This document shows positions 51,537-60,790 of a DNA stretch of 62,729 nucleotides, in pieces; the first letter of the stretch is position 1, and the number at the start of each line of letters is the position of its first letter. The position numbers were made by a program, and so were the translations under genes. This DNA is from Bacteroidales bacterium UBA4363. Lineage in GTDB: Bacteria; Bacteroidota; Bacteroidia; Bacteroidales; Paludibacteraceae. The stretch lies in the NCBI GenBank assembly GCA_002393965.1, contig DGSL01000007.1:1-62729 (forward strand). Direction: 5' to 3'. The notes beneath the pieces are model-generated. The model had not been told where the DNA came from, did no database searches, and was given only the letters and a program-made list of their open reading frames with translations.

Positions 51537-54335
51537 ATGAGACACTCATTATTACTGACCCTCTTCCTCCTCGTTTCCTTCTTCGCCTTTGCCCAGCCAC
51601 ACGCCATTCCCATGGACCCTCACGTCCGCTATGGCAGACTCGACAACGGACTCACCTACTACATCCGTCACAACGATCTGCCTTCACACAGAGCTCATTT
51701 CTACATCGTCCAGAACGTCGGCGCCATTCTCGAACAGGATAGCCAGAATGGACTGGCGCATTTTCTCGAACACATGGCGTTCAACGGTACCAGAAACTTC
51801 CCCGACAAGGGCATCATCGACTACATGCAGAGCATCGGTGCCAAGTTCGGTGCCAATCTCAATGCCTACACTTCCCTCGACGAGACAGTCTATACACTCA
51901 AGAATATTCCCGTACCGCGCCCGTCAGTCGTGGACAGTGCCTTGCTCATCCTCCACGACCAGTCCTCCTTCATTCTCCTCCTCGACCACGAGATCGATAA
52001 GGAACGTGGAGTCATACGCGAGGAGTGGCGACAGGGTGCCACGGCCAACCGACGCCTCTGGGCCAAGGGCAACAAACTTAAATACCCGGGCTCTCAGTAT
52101 GCCAAGCGTGATGTCATAGGTGATACGGCGGTGATCAATAACTTCCCCTACGACACCCTGCGGGCTTATTACCGTAAGTGGTACCGCCCCGACCTCCAGG
52201 CCATCGTCGTCGTCGGAGATGTCAATGCCGACTCTGTTGAGCAGTCGCTCCGACGTATCTTTGCCGACATCCCTGCGCCCGTCAACCCCGCCGAACGTGT
52301 CTTCTACCAGGTTCCCGACAACCAGAACCCCATCGTCTCCGTCGTCACCGACCCCGAAGCCAAGAATACCACGCTCGGTCTCGAGTTTAAGAAGAAACCG
52401 CTCGAGCGTTCCGTCAAGGCTTCCGAGGAGGGTTACCTCCACGTACTCACCGACCAGCTTATCTCCCTCATGTTCGCCGAACGCCTCTCCGTCCTCTCTT
52501 CCCGACCGCAGGCTCCTTTCGTCGATTCCTATGTCTATTACGGGAATGTGATACGCCCCTGCGATGCCTTCCTCGTCGGTGTCGTTCCCAAGGAACACAT
52601 GGAAAGACAGGCATGGCAGGCACTCGTCTCCGAACTCGAACGGCTGCGCCGGTTCGGCTTCCTGCCATCCGAATGGGATCGCGCACGAAAACGGCTCATC
52701 GCCTCGCTCGAGAAGTCTTTCAACGAGCGCGACAAGCAGAAGAGTTCCTACTACGTACAGGAGTATGTCAACCATTTCCTGCTGGGCGAACCTTCCCCGG
52801 GCATCGAGTGGGAGTTCCCGTTCGCCCGCGAGGCATGCCAGTCCCGTCTCTCACTCGAGCAAGTCAACAGACGTGCCGCCGAACTCATCACTACACACAA
52901 TCTCATCATCGACGTCTCCGCTCCCGAGAAGGCATTGGCCGATCTCCCGTCATCGGACGAGTTCCAATCCTCTGTTTCCGATATTCGAAACGCTACGCTC
53001 AAGCCCTATCGCGAACAGGCGGTCTCACGACCTCTGATGGCGAAGAAGCCCAGGAGCGGATACGTCGTCGCTCGCGACTCGATCCCTGCTCTCTCCCTTA
53101 CGCAGTGGACGCTCTCCAACGGTGCTCGCGTCCTGCTCAAGCCGACATCCTTCCGCAATAATGAGATACAGATGATCGCCTACTCCGAGGGAGGTACTTC
53201 TCTCGTCTCACGGCGCTCTCACCTCCTCTCCGCCGCTGTCGCTTCTTCGCTTGTGACCAACAACGGCGTCGCTTCGTTCTCGCGCGACGAACTCGCACAG
53301 TTGCTCGCTGGAAAGGTCGTCTCCGTCTCTCCTTTCATTTCTACCTACGAGGAGGGACTGCGCGCCTCTTCTTCTCTCCAGGATGCCGAGACGATGTTCC
53401 AGCTCGCTCATCTGCGTTTCACCTCACCGCGCAAGGATAAGAAAGCATTCTCTTCGTGGATCGACGAACTCCGTACCTCGCTCGCCAATCGAGAGTCTGA
53501 CCCCGACATCACGTTCTCTGATTCCGTCTCCCTGACGCTCTCCTCCCACAGCCCGCGCACCATCCTCCTTCGCCTCCCGTCCTGCGACAGCATCAGCCAG
53601 CGACAGGCACTGAAGTTCTACCGCTCTCGCTTCGACAATGCCGCCGACTTCACGTTCGTCATCGTCGGCTCGTTCTCGCTCGACTCCATCGAACCGCTCG
53701 TCTGCCGCTATATAGCTTCTCTACCTGCCTCCGCCCGGCGGGAGTCTTGGAAGGATAACGGTGTACGACCACCCAAGGGAGCACTGACCAACCGCTTCGA
53801 ATGTCCCATGACCACTCGCAAGACCTCCGTCGAACTCTTCCAATGGGCCAATATGCCGCCCTCCTTTATCAACAGACTTGCCATCAGCGCGCTCAAGGAT
53901 ATCCTCTTCATGCGCTACGTCGCTTCCCTGCGTGAGGAGGAGGGAGGTACCTATGGAGCTCATGTCTCCACCTCACTTTCCGACCGGCCGCACGAACAGG
54001 CATCCCTCTCCGTGTCCTTCCATACGGACCCTCTTTCAGAACGGAGGCTCATCGATATCGCATGGGCTCAACTCGATTCCATTGCGCTCTGCGGACCGAC
54101 CGACGAGGAGGTACGCCACTTCCGGACACAGATGCAAAGTGCTTTCCTCGAGAATGTGAAGGACAACGCCTGGTGGCTCTCGACGGTCAAGATGTTCGAT
54201 CTGGAGGGAATAGACCGCTTCTCCCGCTTCTCCGAGTGCCTCGATGCCGTGACCCCGTCCTGCATCCAGGCCTTGACCCGTGCGCTTCTTTCCGAAGGGA
54301 ACCGCACGCAGGTTATCATGGTGCCGAAACCCTGA
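51537..54335 (+). CDS. M16-family zinc metallopeptidase (two-lobed, periplasmic)
   Basis: 932 residues with a signal peptide (MRHSLLLTLFLLVSFFAFAQ). M16 enzymes are clam-shaped zinc proteases that degrade peptides. The inverted zinc site HFLEH is at 75-79 in NGLAHFLEHMAFNGT, with a distal Glu in GVIREEWRQG about 75 residues later. The first half has the active M16 domain and its inactive partner (VVVGDVNADSVEQSLRRIF); the second half repeats the pair without a zinc site (WTLSNGARVLLKPTSFRNNEIQ; FVIVGSFSLDSIEPLVCRYIASLP), as in full-length insulinase-type periplasmic enzymes. Substrate unknown. Confidence 0.92.
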   Translation: MRHSLLLTLFLLVSFFAFAQPHAIPMDPHVRYGRLDNGLTYYIRHNDLPSHRAHFYIVQNVGAILEQDSQNGLAHFLEHMAFNGTRNFPDKGIIDYMQSIGAKFGANLNAYTSLDETVYTLKNIPVPRPSVVDSALLILHDQSSFILLLDHEIDKERGVIREEWRQGATANRRLWAKGNKLKYPGSQYAKRDVIGDTAVINNFPYDTLRAYYRKWYRPDLQAIVVVGDVNADSVEQSLRRIFADIPAPVNPAERVFYQVPDNQNPIVSVVTDPEAKNTTLGLEFKKKPLERSVKASEEGYLHVLTDQLISLMFAERLSVLSSRPQAPFVDSYVYYGNVIRPCDAFLVGVVPKEHMERQAWQALVSELERLRRFGFLPSEWDRARKRLIASLEKSFNERDKQKSSYYVQEYVNHFLLGEPSPGIEWEFPFAREACQSRLSLEQVNRRAAELITTHNLIIDVSAPEKALADLPSSDEFQSSVSDIRNATLKPYREQAVSRPLMAKKPRSGYVVARDSIPALSLTQWTLSNGARVLLKPTSFRNNEIQMIAYSEGGTSLVSRRSHLLSAAVASSLVTNNGVASFSRDELAQLLAGKVVSVSPFISTYEEGLRASSSLQDAETMFQLAHLRFTSPRKDKKAFSSWIDELRTSLANRESDPDITFSDSVSLTLSSHSPRTILLRLPSCDSISQRQALKFYRSRFDNAADFTFVIVGSFSLDSIEPLVCRYIASLPASARRESWKDNGVRPPKGALTNRFECPMTTRKTSVELFQWANMPPSFINRLAISALKDILFMRYVASLREEEGGTYGAHVSTSLSDRPHEQASLSVSFHTDPLSERRLIDIAWAQLDSIALCGPTDEEVRHFRTQMQSAFLENVKDNAWWLSTVKMFDLEGIDRFSRFSECLDAVTPSCIQALTRALLSEGNRTQVIMVPKP

Positions 54336-54380
54336 TTCCTGCTGTCCCTACCGTTTGATCCGACCCTCTGCCACTTGATA

Positions 54381-54432
54381 AATCAAACGTGCCGCCCCGA
54401 GTCGCAATGGACTCCAGGCGGCACGTTTGATT
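54381..54432. terminator. Bidirectional terminator between M16 protease and purN
   Basis: AATCAAACGTGCCGCC pairs perfectly with GGCGGCACGTTTGATT (16 bp) around a 20-nt loop, between converging genes. Confidence 0.9.
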
Positions 54433-54505
54433 GTTCGGAGAGTGAGACCCGATGGGAGAGGAGGACAGAGTCGCCCCCCCAAAAAAACGTTTTCTTCCCT
54501 CTTTC

Positions 54506-55081
54506 TTATAGTTTCTTCACCGTTTCTTCTATGACGGAAGGGAAGTGCGCGTATTCCAGTTGATGAACGCGCTGTGCAAGGGTCTCAACCGTATCTTCCT
54601 TTTCAACCGGACAGGTAGCCTGAAAGAGAATGTCACCCGAGTCATACTGCTCGTTCGCATAGTGAATCGTGATCCCACTCTCTTTCTCACCGGCTGCAAG
54701 CACCGCTTCGTGTACGTGATCCCCGTACATTCCCTTTCCTCCGTATTTCGGCAATAGGGCGGGATGGATGTTCACAATGCGGTTCGGATACTTGCGCACC
54801 ATCTTCTCCGGTATCTTCAGCATGAATCCCGACAGTACGATGAAGTCAATGCCATACCCCTCCAGCGTCTCCTCCACCTTCTCGCTTTCCTCCATCTCTT
54901 TCTTGCTGAACACTACTGTCGGAACACCATACTTCGCTGCTCGCTCCAATACATACGCCTTCGCATTGTTGCACATGACGACACGTATTTTCGCCACGTC
55001 CCCTTTACCTTCGAAGTGCTTCAGGATGTTTTCTGCATTCGAGCCGTTCCCCGATGCAAAGATTGCTATGTTAACAGGCAT
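54506..55081 (-). CDS. purN: Phosphoribosylglycinamide formyltransferase
   Basis: 191 residues. PurN transfers a formyl group from 10-formyltetrahydrofolate to GAR in purine synthesis. IAIFASGNGSNAENIL is the substrate phosphate site; RIVNIHPALLPKYGGKGMYGDHVHEAVL contains the catalytic Asn/His pair, and HYANEQYDSGDIL the catalytic Asp. Divergent from acpP, no other purine gene in the window. Confidence 0.94.
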   Translation of the reverse strand: MPVNIAIFASGNGSNAENILKHFEGKGDVAKIRVVMCNNAKAYVLERAAKYGVPTVVFSKKEMEESEKVEETLEGYGIDFIVLSGFMLKIPEKMVRKYPNRIVNIHPALLPKYGGKGMYGDHVHEAVLAAGEKESGITIHYANEQYDSGDILFQATCPVEKEDTVETLAQRVHQLEYAHFPSVIEETVKKL

Positions 55082-55255
55082 AAAAAAATTGATTTATTTT
55101 ATAACAAAACTTAAAATATTGCACACTTTTACAAAATATGAGCAGATATAAGGGATTTTCCATTTAATTGTTATTCCACTTTGGATAAAATTACTTTCCT
55201 TTGCACCGCAAATTTAAAAAACTAAAATTTTTTTATTCACTAAATTTTTAAAGTT

Positions 55256-55492
55256 ATGTCTGAAATCGAAGAGAAAGTAAAGAGCATTATCGTTGATAAG
55301 TTGGGCGTTGACCAGAATGAGGTTACCCCTGAAGCAAGCTTCACTAACGACCTTGGCGCTGATTCTTTGGATACCGTTGAACTCATCATGGAGTTCGAGA
55401 AGGAGTTCGGCATTACCATTCCTGAAGAGAACGCAGAGAAGATCGCTACCGTAGGCGATGCTATCAAGTTTATCGAAGAAAAGCAGAAATAA
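55256..55492 (+). CDS. acpP: Acyl carrier protein
   Basis: 78 residues, highly acidic. The 4'-phosphopantetheine attachment Ser37 lies in the invariant DSLDTVEL. It carries acyl chains in fatty-acid synthesis. First gene of the acpP-fabF-rnc cluster. A TTCCTTTG sequence near 55195 may be a weak -7 box. Confidence 0.97.
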   Translation: MSEIEEKVKSIIVDKLGVDQNEVTPEASFTNDLGADSLDTVELIMEFEKEFGITIPEENAEKIATVGDAIKFIEEKQK

Positions 55493-55524
55493 TTTTTCTC
55501 TATAATTCTAAGATCGCCAAGATT

Positions 55525-56781
55525 ATGGAATTGAAACGAGTGGTCGTAACGGGACTCGGTACTGTCAATCCTCTTGCCCTCAATGTCGAGGATACCTGGA
55601 AGGCTATCGCCGACGGTAAGAGTGGCGGCGCTCCCATTACTCATTTTGATACCACGGACTTCAAGGTGAAGTTTGCCTGCGAAGTGAAGGGATTTGACCC
55701 TAATCAGTATTTTGACCGCAAGGAAGGACGGAAGCTTGACCGCTACGCTCAATATGCAATGGTCGCTGCTGCCGAGGCAATCAAAAACTCAGGACTCGAC
55801 CTCGATAAGGAGGACAAGGACGAGATAGGTGTCATCGTCGCTGCCGGCATCGGTGGCATGAGCACCCTTGAGGATGACCTGGGCTATTACTACCAGCATC
55901 AGGAACTCGGTCCGAAGTTCAGCCCTTTCTTCATTCCTAAGATGATCTCCGACATAGCCGCAGGACAAATCTCCATTAAGTATGGATTCCGCGGACCAAA
56001 CTATAGTACGGCATCTGCTTGCGCATCTTCTACCAATGCTCTCATCGACGCATTCAACCTCATCCGACTCGGCAAGGCCAATGCCATCATAACAGGCGGA
56101 GCCGAGGCAGCGATCACACCAAGCGGCGTCGGAGGTTTCGTCTCCATGACGGCACTCTCCACTCGCAACGACTCGCCCGCAACGGCTTCTCGACCGTTCA
56201 GCGCAAGCCGAGACGGATTCGTGATGGGAGAGGGATCCTCTATCCTCGTCTTTGAGGAACTGCAGCATGCCCTCGACCGTGGCGCTAATATCCTGTGCGA
56301 AGTAGTAGGCGGTGGACTCTCCGCCGATGCCTACCACATCACTCTCCCGCATCCCGACGGTGCACGCCTCGTTATGCAGCGCGCACTTGCCGATGCTGGA
56401 CTTCGGCCTGAAGAGGTGGACTATGTCAACGTACATGGCACCTCTACCGGTGCAGGAGACCGATCCGAGGCAAAAGCCATCAAGATGGTATTTGGCGACC
56501 ATGCCTATAAACTCAACATCAGCTCTACCAAGTCTATGACTGGACATATGTTGGGCGCCGCAGGGGCTACCGAGGCTCTTATCTGCGTCGAGACAATCCT
56601 GAACGGCATCGTCCCGCCTACGATCAATCACGAAGACGGAGACAACGACGAGGAAATCGATTACAACCTCAACTTCACCTTCAACAAGGCACAGAAACGT
56701 GAGGTTCGCGTCGCTCTTTCCAATACGTTCGGATTCGGCGGGCACAACGCCAGTGTTATTGTTAAGAAGTTTGAGAAGTAG
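55525..56781 (+). CDS. fabF: Beta-ketoacyl-ACP synthase II
   Basis: 418 residues. FabF condenses malonyl-ACP with acyl-ACP. The catalytic Cys166 sits in STASACASSTNAL, with the His pair in NVHGTSTGAGD and KSMTGHMLGAAGA, and the C-terminal NTFGFGGHNAS loop. 32 bp after acpP; its end overlaps the proposed rnc start by 11 bp. Confidence 0.97.
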   Translation: MELKRVVVTGLGTVNPLALNVEDTWKAIADGKSGGAPITHFDTTDFKVKFACEVKGFDPNQYFDRKEGRKLDRYAQYAMVAAAEAIKNSGLDLDKEDKDEIGVIVAAGIGGMSTLEDDLGYYYQHQELGPKFSPFFIPKMISDIAAGQISIKYGFRGPNYSTASACASSTNALIDAFNLIRLGKANAIITGGAEAAITPSGVGGFVSMTALSTRNDSPATASRPFSASRDGFVMGEGSSILVFEELQHALDRGANILCEVVGGGLSADAYHITLPHPDGARLVMQRALADAGLRPEEVDYVNVHGTSTGAGDRSEAKAIKMVFGDHAYKLNISSTKSMTGHMLGAAGATEALICVETILNGIVPPTINHEDGDNDEEIDYNLNFTFNKAQKREVRVALSNTFGFGGHNASVIVKKFEK

Positions 56782-57541
56782 TCTTAAACAGATAGCAAGA
56801 AAAATAAGGCTCTTGACGTTACGCCAAGAGCCTTGTTCTTTCTACCATGACTTGCTCGGCTTCTCTCCCAAGGACGACTCGCTGTTCCACCTCGCCTTCC
56901 TCCATAATTCCTGCCGCCAACACGACCCCGACGGACACCCCGTCAATAACGAACGACTCGAGTTCCTCGGCGATGCCGTCATCGAGTCCTGCGTCAGCGA
57001 GGTGCTCTATCGCCGGTTCCCCGACGCTACGGAAGGTTTTCTCACCTCCATGCGTTCACGCATCGTGCAGCGCGAATCGCTCAACCGCGTCGCCGCCTCT
57101 CTTCATCTCGAACGCTACATCTCCGCTAATCTCACGCTCGACCAGCACAACCGCAATCTGCTCGGCAATGCTTTCGAGGCACTCGTCGGTGCTGTTTGCC
57201 TCGACCAGGGCTACGATGTCGCCTGCGACTTCCTCCGACGACGACTCTTTACCCTGATCGACATGGAGCAGATCGCTACACGCGAGGTTGACTTCAAGTC
57301 TCGGCTCTTCGAATGGGCTCAGAAGTCACGGGTCTCCATCTCGTTTGACGACCGTAACATGCCCATTCCATCCTCCGGCGATGCCGGATTCCATACTACC
57401 CTGATGGCAAATGGCATCAAGGTATCCGAGGCATGGGGATATTCCAAGAAGGAGGCGCAGCAGAAGGCTTCTCGCTATGCACTGCGCGATTTCCAGCACT
57501 TCCCTTCTCTCCTCCGTCGCGTCACCTCTTCCGCTTCCTGA
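56771..57541 (+). CDS. rnc: Ribonuclease III
   Basis: 256 residues from TTG 56771. RNase III cuts double-stranded RNA in rRNA and mRNA processing. The catalytic signature NNERLEFLGDAVIE is at residues 59-72; EGFLTSMRSRIVQRESLNRVA and GNAFEALVGAVCLDQGYD complete the nuclease domain. A C-terminal double-stranded RNA-binding domain follows (about 178-250; EVDFKSRLFEWAQKS, GYSKKEAQQKASRYAL). The start is uncertain: no ATG exists near the homologous N-terminus, and TTG 56771 overlapping fabF fits the LKQIARKIRLL start seen in Bacteroidota homologues better than ATG 56699. A perfect 10-bp hairpin lies within codons 13-22. Confidence 0.88.
   Translation: MRSSLKQIARKIRLLTLRQEPCSFYHDLLGFSPKDDSLFHLAFLHNSCRQHDPDGHPVNNERLEFLGDAVIESCVSEVLYRRFPDATEGFLTSMRSRIVQRESLNRVAASLHLERYISANLTLDQHNRNLLGNAFEALVGAVCLDQGYDVACDFLRRRLFTLIDMEQIATREVDFKSRLFEWAQKSRVSISFDDRNMPIPSSGDAGFHTTLMANGIKVSEAWGYSKKEAQQKASRYALRDFQHFPSLLRRVTSSAS
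56806..56834 (+). other. Perfect 10-bp hairpin within the 5' part of rnc
   Basis: AAGGCTCTTG (56806-56815) pairs fully with CAAGAGCCTT (56825-56834) around a 9-nt loop, followed by GTTCTTTCT. It looks like a terminator after fabF but falls inside the rnc reading frame. It could be an attenuator or an RNase III cleavage target giving autoregulation. Confidence 0.7.
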
Positions 57542-57569
57542 CACGAAGTCTTTCCGACAACCAAACGCA

Positions 57570-57608
57570 CTCCATCTCCCTCCATCTGCCTCCATCTGCC
57601 CCCATCGC
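57570..57608. repeat. 10-bp CTCCATCT(C/G)C microsatellite
   Basis: Three near-perfect units of CTCCATCT(C/G)C plus a decayed fourth, 28 bp after the rnc stop and before the acyl-CoA ligase promoter region. Same unit as the array at 50548. Confidence 0.75.
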
Positions 57609-57714
57609 ATCCCATTCTGTCCTTGTTCGTTTGGGCATTTGTTCGTGCCGAAAAAAATGTGTTACTTTGTCTCCGTTTACGTTTCAATGCCACTTCTCGT
57701 GGCTTTTTTCAACT

Positions 57715-59523
57715 ATGGAGATTCCTCATTTGGCCCTTTTGCCTGAATTTCAGGCTTCCCGCCGGGGCAATGCCGCCGCGCTCTGGTTCCGCGACGGACG
57801 ACGCAAGGACTGGGAACCCATTTCCTGGACTCTGTTCGCTCAGTACGTGCGAAACATAGCTTGCGCACTATCCGAGTTCGATATCACCGCCGGCGATAAG
57901 ATAGCCATCTATTCTCAGAACCGCCCCGAGTCCTTCGTGGTCGATTTCGCAGGATTCCGACTCCGAACGGCTTCCGTTCCCATGTATGCCACTTCTTCCC
58001 GCGAACAGGTGGCTTATATCATCTCCGACGCCTCCGTCAAGGCTATCTTTGTCGGAGATCAGACGCAGTTCGACAACGTGATCGACATCCTCCCTCAGTG
58101 CCCTTCCCTCCGCATGGTCGTTTCGATGGACCCTGCCGTCTCTCTGCGTGATTGCCCCCAGGCATACTACTATTCCGACCTCCTGCAGCGTGGTGCCTCT
58201 TCCCTTTCTCAATTGCCGGACTCCGAATTCTCCGACGATGATATCGCCACGCTTATCTATACCTCTGGAACTACGGGCGACCCCAAAGGGGTCGTGCTGA
58301 CTCACGGCAACTACCGCGCCGCTCTGCGTCTCAACGCCCGGCGACTCCCGCTTTCCGATAGGGACCGCGCCGTGGCGTTCCTCCCCATCTCCCATGTATT
58401 CGAGCGCGCATGGAGCTACCTCTGCCTCTTCACCGGGACACAGGTCTATGTCAACTACAATCCCAAGGAAATTCTCTCCACACTGCGCGAGGTTCGACCT
58501 ACCGTGATGTGCTCCGTCCCTCGCTTCTGGGAGAAGGTGGCGCTCGGCATCCGACGTAAGTTTACCTCCGTCTCGCCGATGCTGAAAGGACTCTTCGTAT
58601 GGGCGCTCGACCTCGGACGACGCTACCACCTCGAGAAGACACGCCTCGGCATACGACCTTCACGCGGCCTCCGCTTCAAGTACTGGCTCGCTGACCATAT
58701 CTTCTTCGGACCTATCCGACGTACGATCGGCGTCGAGAACGGCAACTTCTTCCCCGTTGCCGGCTCCTCGCTCTCCGATCATATCCTCCTCGCTCTCCGC
58801 AGCATGGGCATCCCCATCCTCTATGGCTATGGCCTTACCGAGACAACGGCGACCGTCTCCTGCTTCGAACAGGGCGACTACCATATCGGCAGCGTCGGAA
58901 CCGTACTCGATGGTGTACAGGTCAGGATATCCTCCGAAGGAGAAATCCTCGTCAAGGGACCGACCGTCACGCGCGGCTATTTCAATCGACCTGAAATCAA
59001 TGCACAGTCCTTCACTGACGACGGATTCTTCCGCACTGGCGACTCGGGACGCTTCGACGGGGCTCATCTCATCCTCACCGAACGGATCAAGGATCTCTTC
59101 AAGACCTCCAACGGGAAGTACATCGCTCCGCAGCAGATAGAGATGCGTCTCTCTTCCATCCCCTATGTCGAACAGGGTATCGTCATCGGTGACCGCCGAC
59201 CTTACGTGACGGCAATCATCGTACCGGATATCGACGCCCTTTCTGAGGAGGCACGACGACTCGGAATCCCCGCCGATGACGTTGATGCGCTGCTCACCGA
59301 CCGACGAATCTACGACCTCGTCTATTCCGAGATTCTCAAGGCTCAGAGCGATATGGCTCCGTTCGAACAGGTCAAGAAGTTCGCTTTCATCCGTAAGGGT
59401 TTCTCCATCGAGGGCGGCGAACTGACCAATACGCTTAAGTTCCGGCGAGCCGTTATCATGCACCACTACGAGTCAGTCATCAACCAACTCTACGGAAAGG
59501 TGACCAACACGTCCTCTTTCTGA
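57715..59523 (+). CDS. Long-chain-type acyl-CoA synthetase (AMP-forming)
   Basis: 602 residues from ATG 57715; the frame is open to 57433, but homology begins at MEIPHLALLPEFQA and a TTACTTTG promoter-like box lies at 57662. Activates fatty acids to acyl-CoA (or acyl-ACP). The P-loop YTSGTTGDPKGVVLTHGNY, LPISHVFERAWSY, the A5 LYGYGLTETTATVSCF and KDLFKTSNGKYIAPQQIE motifs are typical of long-chain ligases (FadD/AMP-binding group). It sits behind fabF-rnc, consistent with a role in fatty-acid activation or scavenging. Confidence 0.87.
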   Translation: MEIPHLALLPEFQASRRGNAAALWFRDGRRKDWEPISWTLFAQYVRNIACALSEFDITAGDKIAIYSQNRPESFVVDFAGFRLRTASVPMYATSSREQVAYIISDASVKAIFVGDQTQFDNVIDILPQCPSLRMVVSMDPAVSLRDCPQAYYYSDLLQRGASSLSQLPDSEFSDDDIATLIYTSGTTGDPKGVVLTHGNYRAALRLNARRLPLSDRDRAVAFLPISHVFERAWSYLCLFTGTQVYVNYNPKEILSTLREVRPTVMCSVPRFWEKVALGIRRKFTSVSPMLKGLFVWALDLGRRYHLEKTRLGIRPSRGLRFKYWLADHIFFGPIRRTIGVENGNFFPVAGSSLSDHILLALRSMGIPILYGYGLTETTATVSCFEQGDYHIGSVGTVLDGVQVRISSEGEILVKGPTVTRGYFNRPEINAQSFTDDGFFRTGDSGRFDGAHLILTERIKDLFKTSNGKYIAPQQIEMRLSSIPYVEQGIVIGDRRPYVTAIIVPDIDALSEEARRLGIPADDVDALLTDRRIYDLVYSEILKAQSDMAPFEQVKKFAFIRKGFSIEGGELTNTLKFRRAVIMHHYESVINQLYGKVTNTSSF

Positions 59524-59598
59524 TCCCCACCTCACAAAGAGGATATAGACATCCGCATACGAAGTTTTTTTATTCATAATTTTCTAACACAAAAACCT

Positions 59599-60709
59599 AT
59601 GGTTACAACAGACTTGCTTAAAGATATGCAAGAACGCGAGGAAGCGTTGAGGAGGTATCTTTGACGTCGATGGGAAACGAATCAAACTCCAGGAAGAGGA
59701 ACTCCGCACTCAGGACCCCGATTTCTGGAACGACCCTAAGGCGGCAGAGATACAGATGAAGAAGGTCCGCACGCTTAAGCAGTGGATCTCTGGCTACGAA
59801 GGAGTGAAAGCAGCCGTTGACGAACTCTCTCTCTCTTTCGATTTCAACAAGGAGGGCGTCACCTCCGATGAGGAACTCGACCAGGCGTACGAAAAGGCAA
59901 AGACGCTCGTCGAGGATCTCGAGATGAAAAACATGCTTCGCAACGAGGAGGACTCTCTCGGTGCCGTGCTCAAGATCGTGGCTGGCGCCGGAGGCACCGA
60001 GGCTCAGGACTGGGCTCAGATGCTCATGCGTATGTACCTGCGCTGGTGCGAACGACATGATTTCAAGACCGAGATCTCCAACTTGATCGACGGCGACGAT
60101 GCCGGTATCAAGACCGTGACGTTCAAGGTCGAGGGCGACTATGCCTACGGTCATCTCAAGAGTGAGAACGGCGTCCACCGACTCGTACGCGTTTCGCCTT
60201 TCAACGCACAGGGGAAACGAATGACTTCCTTTACCTCCGTCTTCGTCGTACCGCTCGTGGACGACACCATCGAGATTGAGATCCAGCAGGCAAACCTCTC
60301 CTGGGATACCTTCCGCTCCAGCGGTGCTGGAGGACAGAACGTCAATAAGGTCGAGTCCGGAGTTCGGCTCCACTACCGCTTTACCAATCCCGTTACAGGA
60401 CAGCCCGATGAGATCGTCATCGAGAACACCGAGAGCCGCGACCAGCCGAAGAATAAGGAGAATGCTCTCCGACTGCTCAAGTCGCAACTCTACGACCTCG
60501 AACTCGAGAAACGGCGACAGGAGGTGGCGAAGGTCGAGGCAGGAAAGAAGAAAATCGAATGGGGATCGCAGATCCGTAGCTACGTCTTCGACGACCGACG
60601 CGTCAAGGACCACCGAACCGACTACCAGACGTCCAACGTCCAGGCTGTAATGGACGGCGACATCGACGCTTTCATCAAGGCGTACCTCATGCAGTTCGGA
60701 GGAGAATAG
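59599..60709 (+). CDS. prfB: Peptide chain release factor 2, with programmed +1 frameshift
   Basis: Two reading frames make one protein of about 369 residues. Frame one runs from ATG 59599 (MVTTDLLKDMQEREEALRRYL) to an in-frame TGA at 59662. After a +1 shift at CTT-TGA-C, reading resumes at GAC 59663 (DVDGKRIKLQEEELR and on to 60709). RF2 reads UGA and UAA stops; the SPF recognition motif (LVRVSPFNAQG) and the peptidyl-tRNA hydrolysis GGQ motif (SGAGGQNVNK) are both present. The internal TGA is the classical autoregulatory stop, read when RF2 is scarce. Its GGQ glutamine is the target of prmC at 3 kb. Confidence 0.95.
59650..59665 (+). promoter_or_regulatory. prfB: Programmed +1 frameshift site in prfB
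   Basis: AGGAGG at 59650-59655, then TAT and the slip site CTTTGAC with the TGA stop at 59662-59664. The SD-like AGGAGG is 3 bases from CTT, as in E. coli prfB. Notable because SD sequences are not seen before the other genes of this window. Confidence 0.93.
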
Positions 60710-60730
60710 GTGTTCCTTATTTTAAAAAAA

Positions 60731-60741
60731 GGGGGGGGGGG
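60731..60741. repeat. G11 homopolymer tract upstream of the CDF gene
   Basis: Eleven G directly after an A7 run, in the 81 bp between prfB and the CDF transporter, about 50 bp before the transporter's ATG. Confidence 0.9.
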
Positions 60742-60790
60742 AAGAGAAAGGGTTTCTCTATTCCCCTCCTTTGACTAACAAGAAATCAAG

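Noticed and set aside
57433..57714. N-terminal extension of the acyl-CoA ligase frame into the rnc gene
   Set aside because: It overlaps rnc, crosses the CTCCATCT repeat and a promoter-like box, and family homology begins at ATG 57715.
59662..59664. In-frame TGA in prfB considered as a pseudogene mutation
   Set aside because: The surrounding AGGAGG-TAT-CTT-TGA-C is the known programmed +1 frameshift site and the downstream protein is complete.
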